In this document: positions 35,179 through 43,608 of the stretch, piece after piece
Layout: each line of letters begins with the position of its first letter
Numbering within the stretch: the stretch's first letter is position 1
Origin: Pedobacter sp. Leaf194
GTDB taxonomy: Bacteria; Bacteroidota; Bacteroidia; Sphingobacteriales; Sphingobacteriaceae
Reading direction: 5' to 3'
Length of the DNA stretch: 64,000 nt
Assembly (NCBI RefSeq): GCF_001423945.1
Contig: NZ_LMPU01000014.1
Location: forward strand, 62,001 to 126,000
Notes under the pieces: generated by a model
What the model saw: only the letters and a program-made list of their open reading frames with translations
Told to the model about the DNA's origin: nothing
The model's database searches: none
Made by a program: the position numbers and the translations under genes

Positions 35179-35960
35179 CTGATGTTAATTCTTTTGAGCT
35201 CATTAAAGACTAACCGCGCTACTTCGGCTGCACCTGCTGGCTGAAAGTGCGTATTGTCCTTCTGGCCTTTTGGATAAGCCTCATATCGACCAGAATCCAG
35301 GTTCATAAAATATTTCGCTGATACAAAATCCTTCCCTTTGCTGGTAAAATATTCTGCCGATCGGATGGTTAAGTCGACCAGCGGCACCTTTAGCTCCGCA
35401 GCAACGTCTCTAACCGCCTGCGGATAATCACCGTGAGCGTTGCCCAATTTGCCATCTTTCCAGGGGTAATTTCTGCTAACAGGCGTAATCAAAACTGGAA
35501 CGGCTTTCTTTTTCCTGGTTTCGTTTACATACATCCTTAAAAAATCTTTATACGCTTCAACTGGTGTATATCTTTCAGGTTTATCTTTTGCAGCATCGTT
35601 GTGCCCGAATTGAATTAAAACCAAATCGTTTTTTTCCAAAGACTGAAAAACATCTTTCCACCTACCTTCTTCAAAAAAGCTTCTTGTGCTTCTGCCGCCT
35701 ACCGCCTTATCAACAACTATAGCGCTGTCGCTTTTAATTAAATGGTTGACTTTCTTTAGGCTGTCCCTAACTAAGAATCGTTGAAAAACCTGCCCCCACC
35801 CAGTTATAGGGTACTTTTTTTGTTTATAATTACTTTCAAGACTATAATCTGCAACTGTAGAGTCGCCAATTAAAAAAACCTTAACTGGCGCTGGTTTTAT
35901 TGTAAAAGAAAAAGAAAAGGCAACTAAAGATAACGAGGCAAAAAGCAGTCTGTTTTTCAT
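35172..35960 (-). CDS. SGNH-fold rhamnogalacturonan acetylesterase (CE12-type)
   Basis: A 262-residue secreted esterase that would remove acetyl groups from rhamnogalacturonan I. A signal peptide reaches about residue 23. The blocks are IGDSTVADYS (catalytic Ser in GDS), a conserved GRSTRSF oxyanion-type segment, IQFGHNDAAK and the C-terminal Asp/His pair in DNTHFQPAGA. It belongs to the pectin locus, two bases downstream of the GH43 gene with which it forms an operon. A second CE12-type esterase lies at 53400-54140. Confidence 0.88.
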   Translation of the reverse strand: MKNRLLFASLSLVAFSFSFTIKPAPVKVFLIGDSTVADYSLESNYKQKKYPITGWGQVFQRFLVRDSLKKVNHLIKSDSAIVVDKAVGGRSTRSFFEEGRWKDVFQSLEKNDLVLIQFGHNDAAKDKPERYTPVEAYKDFLRMYVNETRKKKAVPVLITPVSRNYPWKDGKLGNAHGDYPQAVRDVAAELKVPLVDLTIRSAEYFTSKGKDFVSAKYFMNLDSGRYEAYPKGQKDNTHFQPAGAAEVARLVFNELKRINIRK

Positions 35961-35962
35961 AT

Positions 35963-37600
35963 CTATTTAAGTTTATCAACACGAAACCAGTCAAATTCAG
36001 CTACACCAGAATCATTAGTTTGGGAAGCTCTTATTGCATACAACCCAATTTTTGCGCCAATCCACTGGCCCGCAACCGCCTTAAATTCATCAGAAACCGA
36101 CGTAAATGCTAGCCCGTCTTCGCTATAGCTAAACTGGCATTTTGCGCCAGGCTTTACTTCAACCCTTAAATAAATGGTTGAAAATTTAAGCTTGGCGATT
36201 TCTTTCTCGTTTTCGATATTTCCTTTATCTGCATCATTGCAATTACCGTAAACCAGATGGATGCCGTCTTTTTTATTTTTTAGCTTGAGCGTGGCATAAT
36301 TTCTTCCGATAATTACCAGCCCGGTCTGCTCGTTATCGAGCTTAGGATTTGGTTTAAATTCAAGCTTTGTGGTTACCATAAATGCTTCAGCCGGAAACTT
36401 TTGCAGTAATAAATTAGGTACATCCCAAAGATTTTTAGCTTCATCAGGAATTTTTGCGGTATACAATTTAAGCACACCTTCTGCAGCATCGTTAAAGGCC
36501 CAGGTAGCCTGAGGATTTGCCTGCCATTGCCACTGTAAACCTAATTTTTGCGAGTTAAATTCATCACTCTCTGCCGGCGTCTCCGGCAGATAAACTGTGC
36601 CCACATTTGGCTTTTTGAAAATTGAAACTGGCTCACCCTTACCATCAGAATCTTTATCGAATCCAATAACCGGCCAGTCTTTAATCCATTTCATAGGCTG
36701 CAGATGAACTACTCGTCCATAAGCATCCTTATCCTGAAAATGAAGGAACCAATCTTCGCCAGTTTGGGTATTTACCCAGGCACCCTGGTGCGGACCATTT
36801 ATGCCAGAGGAACCCTGGTCCATAACTACTTTGCGCTCGTACGGCCCATAAATATTTTCACTTCTCAGCACAACTTGCCAGCCAGTAGAAACACCACCAG
36901 CCGGTGCAAAAAGATAGTAATAAGCATTTCTTTTATAAAACTTTGGCCCTTCTATGGTTGGGTCTAACTCATGTCCGTCGTATACAATTGTTCCGGCAGC
37001 TGTTGCTTTATCTCCACCGGCGTTTAACGGCAATACAGCGAGTACACTTTTTATACCCGCACGGCTGCCTGCATAGGCGTACGCGAGGTAAACTTTTCCA
37101 TCTTCATCCCAAAGCGGGCAAGGATCTATAAGGCCTTTGCCGGCAACCACCAATTGAGGTGCAGACCAGCTACTGTTTATATTTTTTGTTTTAACAAGGT
37201 AGATTCCGAAATCCGGGTCGGGGTAATAAATGTAGAATTCGCCATTTCGGTAACGTATTGCTGGTGCCCAAACACCGTTTCCGTGCTGTGTTTTTTCAAA
37301 ATGTTCAAAGGGTGGCTGGCGCAACATCGCATGACCTATAATTTTCCAGTTTACCAAATCTTTCGAGTGAAGAATTGGCAAACCCGGAACCGCATCGAAA
37401 CTCGAAGAAACCATATAAAAGTCATCACCAACACGAATAGCATCAGGATCCGAATAATCGGCATGTAGCACAGGATTTTTATAGCTGCCGTTTCCTAAAT
37501 CAGACACCCAAACTTTAGAAACGTAATTTGTTTTTCCGAGTTGTGCAAAAGAAGTTAAATAGGTTAATAAAAGAAAAGGTATGCTTAACAACAGTTTCAT
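35963..37600 (-). CDS. Glycoside hydrolase family 43 protein
   Basis: A 545-residue secreted GH43 enzyme, probably an arabinosidase or xylosidase acting on pectin side chains. The signal peptide ends near FAQ at residue 20. The five-bladed propeller covers about residues 35-340, with the catalytic base Asp in HADYSDPDAI and the acid Glu in the IEGPKFYKR segment. A C-terminal beta-sandwich of about 200 residues (from about 345) is of the GH43-associated type. It heads an operon with the CE12 esterase and is divergent from a CE8 gene, sharing an operator region. Confidence 0.9.
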   Translation of the reverse strand: MKLLLSIPFLLLTYLTSFAQLGKTNYVSKVWVSDLGNGSYKNPVLHADYSDPDAIRVGDDFYMVSSSFDAVPGLPILHSKDLVNWKIIGHAMLRQPPFEHFEKTQHGNGVWAPAIRYRNGEFYIYYPDPDFGIYLVKTKNINSSWSAPQLVVAGKGLIDPCPLWDEDGKVYLAYAYAGSRAGIKSVLAVLPLNAGGDKATAAGTIVYDGHELDPTIEGPKFYKRNAYYYLFAPAGGVSTGWQVVLRSENIYGPYERKVVMDQGSSGINGPHQGAWVNTQTGEDWFLHFQDKDAYGRVVHLQPMKWIKDWPVIGFDKDSDGKGEPVSIFKKPNVGTVYLPETPAESDEFNSQKLGLQWQWQANPQATWAFNDAAEGVLKLYTAKIPDEAKNLWDVPNLLLQKFPAEAFMVTTKLEFKPNPKLDNEQTGLVIIGRNYATLKLKNKKDGIHLVYGNCNDADKGNIENEKEIAKLKFSTIYLRVEVKPGAKCQFSYSEDGLAFTSVSDEFKAVAGQWIGAKIGLYAIRASQTNDSGVAEFDWFRVDKLK

Positions 37601-37681
37601 ACAATGATTTTTGAAAACCGATTGGTTATATTTGGTTTAACAAGATTAAGTGATTTTTGATTTTAATCCAATCTTTATTGT

Positions 37682-37705
37682 GCAATCGTTCCCGTTATCG
37701 TTTGC
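37682..37705. promoter_or_regulatory. Two abutting LacI-type operator candidates
   Basis: GCAATCGTTCCC (37682-37693) and GTTATCGTTTGC (37694-37705) each fit half of the canonical LacI-family operator GCAAnCGnTTGC and share its central CG, 12 bases apart. The surrounding 15 bases TGTGCAATCGTTCCC (37679-37693) are repeated exactly at 60435-60449 in front of the lacI gene. The site lies in the gap between the divergent GH43/CE12 operon and the CE8 gene. Confidence 0.65.
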
Positions 37706-37837
37706 GATGTTTATTTTAGGCGAACCTGCTCTGCAAATGAGTTTAATGAGTAAAATTGTCCATCATATATTAATTATCTGCGGCCGCGTTTAAGGTTTAC
37801 CGCAAACGTGGCCGATTTAATTTTATCTATCTATCAT

Positions 37838-38794
37838 ATGAAAAATCTCGTCTTTCTTATGCTTTTATCGTTTTCGCTTTGCGGAAATGCAACCGAGGTT
37901 AAACCCGATTTCGTTGTCGCGGTTGACGGCTCAGGAAACTTCAGGACAGTGCAGGAAGCGATAAACGCTGTACCCGATTTCAGGAACAAAACCACCATAA
38001 TCTTCATTAAAAAAGGTAAGTATAAAGAGAAACTTGTTTTAGCTGCATCTAAAAAAAACGTAAAATTTATCGGCGAAAGTCTGCTAGAAACCATTTTAAC
38101 CTATGATGATTATAACCAGAAGAAAAACATTTTCGGAGAAGAAAAAGGAACGTCTGGCTCATCAAGTTTCTATATTTATGGCGAAGGATTCAGTGCAGAA
38201 AACATCACGTTCGAAAACTCGTCGGGCCCTGTGGGGCAAGCTGTAGCCGTTTGGGCCGGCGGGGATAAGCTAATTTTCAACAACTGCAGATTCATCGGCT
38301 TTCAGGATACGCTTTACACCTATGGCGCAAATAACCGGCAATACTATTACAATTGCTACATCGAAGGCACGGTTGATTTCATCTTCGGCGCCTCTACCGC
38401 GTGGTTTGAAAAATGTACCGTTTTTTGCAAAAAAGCGGGCTACATTACTGCCGCCTCCACAGCAGACACAACGAAATTCGGATACGTTTTTAACAATTGC
38501 AAAATAACCGGCGACGCCGCCGAAAGCAGCTTTTATTTGGGTAGACCTTGGCGGCCTTTCGCAAAAGTTGTTTATTTAAATTGCGAGTTACCGGCGCTCA
38601 TAAACCCTTTGGGATGGAATAACTGGGGTAAGGAAACGAACGAACAGACGGCCTATTACGCAGAATATAAAAATACAGGCAAAGGCGCAAATGCTAACCA
38701 AAGGGTTCCCTGGTCGCATCAGTTAACAGAAAGCGAATATAAAGCCTACACTTTGGAAAACGTTTTCCAAGGGTGGGTTCCGCAAGTAAAATAA
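37838..38794 (+). CDS. Pectinesterase (CE8)
   Basis: A 318-residue secreted pectin methylesterase that demethylates homogalacturonan so that GH28 and PL10 can cut it. The signal peptide spans about residues 1-19 (MKNLVFLMLLSFSLCGNA). Catalytic motifs of the right-handed beta helix are present: QDTLY, VDFIFG (two Asp) and LGRPWRPF (Arg). I choose ATG 37838, since the longer frame starts at a GTG at 37808 and adds a non-signal stretch. The gene runs divergently from GH43, with GH28 157 bases downstream. Confidence 0.92.
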   Translation: MKNLVFLMLLSFSLCGNATEVKPDFVVAVDGSGNFRTVQEAINAVPDFRNKTTIIFIKKGKYKEKLVLAASKKNVKFIGESLLETILTYDDYNQKKNIFGEEKGTSGSSSFYIYGEGFSAENITFENSSGPVGQAVAVWAGGDKLIFNNCRFIGFQDTLYTYGANNRQYYYNCYIEGTVDFIFGASTAWFEKCTVFCKKAGYITAASTADTTKFGYVFNNCKITGDAAESSFYLGRPWRPFAKVVYLNCELPALINPLGWNNWGKETNEQTAYYAEYKNTGKGANANQRVPWSHQLTESEYKAYTLENVFQGWVPQVK

Positions 38795-38859
38795 AAAGTT
38801 AAATATTTGATAGTAAAATACTTAACAGCTTTAAGCTTGAAATACCTGCAATTTTCTTT

Positions 38860-38871
38860 GGCAACGATTGC
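38860..38871. promoter_or_regulatory. LacI-type operator candidate before the GH28 gene
   Basis: GGCAACGATTGC matches GCAAnCGnTTGC with two mismatches and a perfect right half. Its reverse complement reads GCAATCGTTGCC, sharing GCAATCGTT with the sites at 37682 and 60438. It lies 80 bases before the ATG at 38952. Confidence 0.45.
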
Positions 38872-38951
38872 ATAGATTTCTCTTCTGTTTTCAGGTTAAA
38901 GACCGTACACTTGTTTTAATAATAACCAAGTATAATTTAACGAAGCAAAAC

Positions 38952-40622
38952 ATGAATCTTTTTAAAGAAAAAATCTATTTTGTATTTTCAGTTTTAGTTG
39001 GCTTAAATTTAATGGCTACGCCTGTTGTTTTTGCCCAGAAACAAGCAATCCCGGTTATTCAGCAAGTTAAATTTAAAAAAGATACAACCAGCATTACTGC
39101 ATTCGGAGCCAAAGGCGACGGCTTAACGTTAAATACGACAAACATTAATAAGGCAATCGCTACGGTAAGCCAAAAAGGGGGCGGCGTTGTTTTAATTCCT
39201 TCAGGTTTATGGTTAACGGGCCCAATCGAATTAAAAAGTAATGTAAACCTGCACTTAAAACGCGATGCAATTCTCCAATTTACTGATGATTTTAATCAAT
39301 ATAAATTGGTTGAAGGCAATTGGGAAGGCCAGCCAGCCTGGCGTAATCAAAGCCCTATATCAGGAACAAATCTAGTTAATATCGCAATTACGGGCACCGG
39401 CATAATTGATGGTAATGGCGGCGCATGGCGCATGGTTAAAAAAGATAAACTAACAGAAACACAGTGGCAGAAATTAGTTGCTTCTGGCGGTTCGGTTAGC
39501 GAGGATGGGAAGCTCTGGTACCCATCTCAAAAAACTGTTAAAGGTTCTAAAACAAAAAATGCAGGTGTAATTGTTCCCGGTAAAACCGCTGCAGATTATG
39601 AAGATATTAAAGATTTTCTACGTCCCAACCTGCTCGTACTAACAAGTTGCAAAAGAATTCTTCTGGAAGGTGTTACTTTTCAAAATTCGCCCGCTTGGAA
39701 CCTGCACCCATTAATGTGCGAAGATTTAACACTGAGAAACCTTCAGGTAAAAAATCCCTGGTTCGCCCAAAATGGCGACGGAGTTGATGTTGAATCCTGC
39801 AGGAATGTGCTAATTGAAGGCAGTACTTTTGATGTTGGCGATGATGGCATTTGCATCAAGTCGGGCAGAGATGAATCTGGTAGAAAGCGTGGAATGCCGA
39901 CTGAAAACGTGATCATAAGAAATAACGTAGTTTACCATGCACACGGGGGCTTTGTAATTGGCAGCGAAATGAGTGGTGGCGCAAAAAATATCTGGGTTTA
40001 CGATTGCTCTTTCATTGGAACGGATATCGGCCTACGTTTTAAAACAACCCGCGGCCGGGGTGGCGTAGTAGAAAATATTTATGTAAACAATATAAATATG
40101 ATTGATATTCCTGGTGAAGCAATCTTGTTCGACATGTATTATGCGGCGCAAGATCCGGTTCCTTTGGCAGGTGAGAAACGCGAAGCCATTAAAACGGTAA
40201 TGGTTCCTGTTACCGAAGCAACGCCACAATTTAAAAATTTCTACATAAAAGATGTGGTAGCAAACGGCGCTGAAAAAGCAATTTTTGTAAGAGGGCTCCC
40301 GGAAATGAACATCAAAAACATTCATTTGGAAAACGTAACCATCAAGGCTAAAAAGGGAATTGAAATTATTGAAGCATCTGATATTTTCCTTAAAAATGTT
40401 AATGTTATTACCGAAAATACTAATCCAATTGTTCGGATACAGAACGGCGCAAATATTAATATTAACGGGCTTCAATATAAAAATGGCACTGAACTTTTAT
40501 TTAACATCACCGGAGAAAAAACGAAGGGTGTAAAAGTTAGCGGCACCGATGTTTCAAAGGCCAAAAAAACATCAGCTTTTGGCGAAGAAGCAAATAAGAC
40601 AGCATTAGAAATTTCTAAATAA
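38952..40622 (+). CDS. Glycoside hydrolase family 28 polygalacturonase
   Basis: A 556-residue secreted polygalacturonase-like enzyme that hydrolyses galacturonan. The signal peptide is at residues 1-29 (ending VFAQ). The beta-helix carries the GH28 set NGDGVDV, DVGDDGICIKSGRD (two catalytic Asp), AHGGFVIGSEMSG and RFKTTRGRGG. I use ATG 38952 because the upstream TTG at 38868 would put 28 extra residues before the signal peptide. The next gene starts one base after its stop, so it heads the main degradation operon. Confidence 0.92.
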   Translation: MNLFKEKIYFVFSVLVGLNLMATPVVFAQKQAIPVIQQVKFKKDTTSITAFGAKGDGLTLNTTNINKAIATVSQKGGGVVLIPSGLWLTGPIELKSNVNLHLKRDAILQFTDDFNQYKLVEGNWEGQPAWRNQSPISGTNLVNIAITGTGIIDGNGGAWRMVKKDKLTETQWQKLVASGGSVSEDGKLWYPSQKTVKGSKTKNAGVIVPGKTAADYEDIKDFLRPNLLVLTSCKRILLEGVTFQNSPAWNLHPLMCEDLTLRNLQVKNPWFAQNGDGVDVESCRNVLIEGSTFDVGDDGICIKSGRDESGRKRGMPTENVIIRNNVVYHAHGGFVIGSEMSGGAKNIWVYDCSFIGTDIGLRFKTTRGRGGVVENIYVNNINMIDIPGEAILFDMYYAAQDPVPLAGEKREAIKTVMVPVTEATPQFKNFYIKDVVANGAEKAIFVRGLPEMNIKNIHLENVTIKAKKGIEIIEASDIFLKNVNVITENTNPIVRIQNGANININGLQYKNGTELLFNITGEKTKGVKVSGTDVSKAKKTSAFGEEANKTALEISK

Positions 40623-40623
40623 A

Positions 40624-42558
40624 ATGAAAAAATTAAGCTTAAATAATTTACTTATCATCGCGGTTTTAGCGTTATTAGCAAATAGCACTTTTGCGCAAAA
40701 AAAATTATCAGAGCAGCTTACTTTAACTGCCATGGAAACCTTGTTTCAGGATACCACGGTACTAAAAGATGCTAAAGGGCCAAAATGGAGCTACGATATG
40801 GGAGTGGTTCTGGAAGGCGCAGCACAGGTATGGCGCAACACCGGTAATGGTGATTACTTTAAGTACATTCAAAGCTCGATGGATGCCTATGTTGATAAGG
40901 CGGGAGCGATAAGAACGTACAAGGCTGAAGATTTTAATATCGACAATGTTAAGAACGGACGTTCTTTATTATTGCTCTATAAAGTTACCGGACAACAGAA
41001 ATATTTAACAGCGGCAACAACATTATACAATCAGCTTCAAAACCAGCCACGAACAAAAGAAGGCGGCTTCTGGCATAAGAAAATCTATCCAAACCAGATG
41101 TGGCTGGATGGCTTGTACATGGCCGAACCCTTTTATGCGGAATATGCTGCACTCATGAAAAAAGACGCTTCATTTGTTGACATTGCAAACCAGTTTATCC
41201 TGATGGAAAAAAATTCGCGAGATGCGAAAACAGGTTTACTTTATCACGGATATGATGAAAGCAGACTGGAAAAGTGGGCTGATAAAACAAGCGGAAAATC
41301 TCCTAATTTTTGGGGCAGGGCAATGGGTTGGTATATAATGGCTTTAGTTGATGTGCTCGACAATTTTCCAAAGACACACCCAAAATATAAAGAATTGGTT
41401 GCCATTTTAAACCGTACCGCTACCGCGGCGTTAAAGTATCAGGATGCAAAATCCGGTGTTTGGTACGACATTTTAGACATGCCCGCCAGAAAAGGCAACT
41501 ACCTTGAATCCTCTGCATCGAGCATGTTTGTTTATGGCTTTGCCAAAGGAGTTCGCAAAGGCTATTTGCCACAGTCCTTCTCCACCGCAGCGAATAAGGG
41601 TTATGCGGGTTTGAAAAAAGAGTTTATAGAATCTGCAGGCGCTGATAGGGTAAACCTAACGAAAACAGTATCAGTTTCGGGCCTGGGCGGTAAACCGAAA
41701 TATCGCGATGGTAGTTTTGAGTATTACATAAGCGAAAAAGTGATTACTAACGACCCAAAAGGTGTTGGAGCATTTATCTGTGCTGCGAGCGAAATGGAAA
41801 TCGCCGCACTACCTAAACCCGGCAAAGGTTACACCGTAACGGTAGATAATTTTTTCAATAACGAATACATGACCGGGCCAACAGGCGAGAAAATTCCATT
41901 TCACTACCTGTGGAACGAGGACGATAACAACGGATTTTCACTTTTTGGTAAGGTATTTAATGATGCCGGTGTTAAAACTACAACCCTTGCATCTGCACCA
42001 ACAACTGCGAATTTAAAGGGAACAAACATTTATATTATTGTTGATCCGGATACTGAAAAGGAGACTGCAAAACCGAACTATATGGATGCTGCCCATGCAA
42101 AGCAAATTAGCGAATGGGTAAAAGCCGGGGGCGTTTTAGTGCTTTTGCTGAATGATGTTGGCAACTGTGAAATCGCAAAATTTAATGTGCTGCCTGAAAC
42201 TTTTGGGATTCATTTTAACGAAGATAGCCGCAATAAAGTTCAGGGCTCAAACTTCGAACAGGGCGCTGTTAATATTCCTTCGGGCAATGGAATTTTTAAA
42301 ACGGCCAGGAAAGTATACATCAAAGAGATTTCCACAATCGTAGCCAAAACGCCGGCAGTTTCTGCGCTGACAGATAAAGGCGATGTCATTATCGCGACGG
42401 CAAAATACGGAAAAGGAACTGTTTTCGCAGTAGGCGACCCTTGGTTTTACAACGAGTACATCGATGGCAGAAAATTACCAAAAGACCTCGAAAACTTTAA
42501 AGCTACCAACGATTTGGTGAACTGGTTAGTTAAACAAGTACCGGCAACAAAGAAATAG
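40624..42558 (+). CDS. GH88/GH105 unsaturated glucuronyl/rhamnogalacturonyl hydrolase with extra C-terminal domain
   Basis: A 644-residue secreted enzyme. The first part, about residues 25-385, is an (alpha/alpha)6 barrel of the YteR type that cleaves unsaturated uronyl residues left by pectate lyases; catalytic-Asp-containing MWLDGLYMAEPF and GRAMGWYIMALVDVLD are present. Residues from about 400 to the end form a second domain with a glutamine-amidotransferase-like or DUF4350-like pattern (GGVLVLLLNDVG, GKGTVFAVGDPWFYNEY). The signal peptide ends FAQ at about residue 25. The next gene starts one base later. The fusion makes it about 270 residues longer than a usual YteR (about 370). Confidence 0.88.
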   Translation: MKKLSLNNLLIIAVLALLANSTFAQKKLSEQLTLTAMETLFQDTTVLKDAKGPKWSYDMGVVLEGAAQVWRNTGNGDYFKYIQSSMDAYVDKAGAIRTYKAEDFNIDNVKNGRSLLLLYKVTGQQKYLTAATTLYNQLQNQPRTKEGGFWHKKIYPNQMWLDGLYMAEPFYAEYAALMKKDASFVDIANQFILMEKNSRDAKTGLLYHGYDESRLEKWADKTSGKSPNFWGRAMGWYIMALVDVLDNFPKTHPKYKELVAILNRTATAALKYQDAKSGVWYDILDMPARKGNYLESSASSMFVYGFAKGVRKGYLPQSFSTAANKGYAGLKKEFIESAGADRVNLTKTVSVSGLGGKPKYRDGSFEYYISEKVITNDPKGVGAFICAASEMEIAALPKPGKGYTVTVDNFFNNEYMTGPTGEKIPFHYLWNEDDNNGFSLFGKVFNDAGVKTTTLASAPTTANLKGTNIYIIVDPDTEKETAKPNYMDAAHAKQISEWVKAGGVLVLLLNDVGNCEIAKFNVLPETFGIHFNEDSRNKVQGSNFEQGAVNIPSGNGIFKTARKVYIKEISTIVAKTPAVSALTDKGDVIIATAKYGKGTVFAVGDPWFYNEYIDGRKLPKDLENFKATNDLVNWLVKQVPATKK

Positions 42559-42559
42559 A

Positions 42560-43576
42560 ATGAAGAACTTAAAGCTTTTCTTATGCGTGGCGTGCCACAT
42601 GTTGCTGATGTCTTGCCGAGCGCAATTACCTGCTGATTCTACCGCCGATAAAATGCTGGTTTACCAGTTAAACAATGGTGGCTGGCCTAAACAGCTCGAA
42701 GATAAAAGTGTGGTAAATTACGATTCGCCTTTAACGCCAGAACTTAAAGAGAAGATAAAAAACACAACAGTTTTACATGCCACTTTTGATAATAAAGCAA
42801 CCAGTAGAGAAGTGGTTTACCTGGTAAAAGCGTACAAAAAAACACAAAATAAAAATTATCTGAAGGCTGCCGAAAAAGGGTTGGATTTTATTCTCGAGGC
42901 ACAATATGCGAATGGCGGCTGGCCACAATATTATCCTGATAAAGCACTTTATCGCTCGGAAATTACCTACAACGATGATGCAATGATTAACGTTTTAAAC
43001 ATTTTGCAAGACATTGTAACGCAGAGTAATGATTTTGAAAATGTAAACCCTGCTTACATCGAAAAGGCTAAAACTGCGGTAAGTAAAGGGCTGAGTTGCA
43101 TTTTAAAAACGCAGGTGAAGCAAAATGGAAACCCAACTATTTGGGCGGCCCAGTATGACAAAGAAACTATGTTACCTGCAAAAGCAAGAGCCTTTGAACC
43201 AGCATCTTTGAGTACCAGCGAATCGGTAAGCATTGTGCGTTTCTTAATGCGATTCAAAAACCCATCAACGGAAATTCAAAATTCTATTACCAGCGCTTTA
43301 AAATGGTTTACGGAATATAAAATTGTTGGGTATCGTTTCGATAGAGAAAAAACAGGCTCGGGCTTAATTGCGGATAATGGTGCAGTAGTTTGGTCCCGTT
43401 TTTATGATCTAAATAAAAACATACCAATTTTCGGCGACCGCGATAATACAGTAAAGTTGAAACTCGAAGAATTGAGCCCTGAACGCAGAAATGGTTATGG
43501 CTGGTACGGCAACTGGGCACAAAAATTAATAGAAAAAGACTATCCGAAGTGGTTGGCATCCAACGGAATGAAATAG
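42560..43576 (+). CDS. pelA: Pectate lyase (PL10)
   Basis: A 338-residue secreted polysaccharide lyase of family 10, cutting demethylated galacturonan by beta-elimination. The (alpha/alpha) toroid motifs NNGGWPKQLE, FILEAQYANGGWPQYYPD, YNDDAMINVLNILQD and PAKARAFEPASLSTSES are present. The signal ends near RAQ at 22; LMSC at about residue 19 might allow lipidation. It lies between the GH88/105 gene and uxaB and is in the same operon (one base upstream, 32 bases downstream). Together with GH88/105 it gives unsaturated products. Confidence 0.9.
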   Translation: MKNLKLFLCVACHMLLMSCRAQLPADSTADKMLVYQLNNGGWPKQLEDKSVVNYDSPLTPELKEKIKNTTVLHATFDNKATSREVVYLVKAYKKTQNKNYLKAAEKGLDFILEAQYANGGWPQYYPDKALYRSEITYNDDAMINVLNILQDIVTQSNDFENVNPAYIEKAKTAVSKGLSCILKTQVKQNGNPTIWAAQYDKETMLPAKARAFEPASLSTSESVSIVRFLMRFKNPSTEIQNSITSALKWFTEYKIVGYRFDREKTGSGLIADNGAVVWSRFYDLNKNIPIFGDRDNTVKLKLEELSPERRNGYGWYGNWAQKLIEKDYPKWLASNGMK

Positions 43577-43608
43577 GTTTAACTCGCCATCGGCGAAATC
43601 TTAAGAAC

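Noticed and set aside
37601..37837. A riboswitch or small RNA in the GH43/CE8 gap
   Set aside because: No conserved riboswitch core was recognised; the operator-like sites explain the visible structure.
40032..40475. 147-codon antisense frame inside the GH28 gene
   Set aside because: Asn/Ile/Tyr-rich shadow of the beta-helix repeats, with no start context or family.
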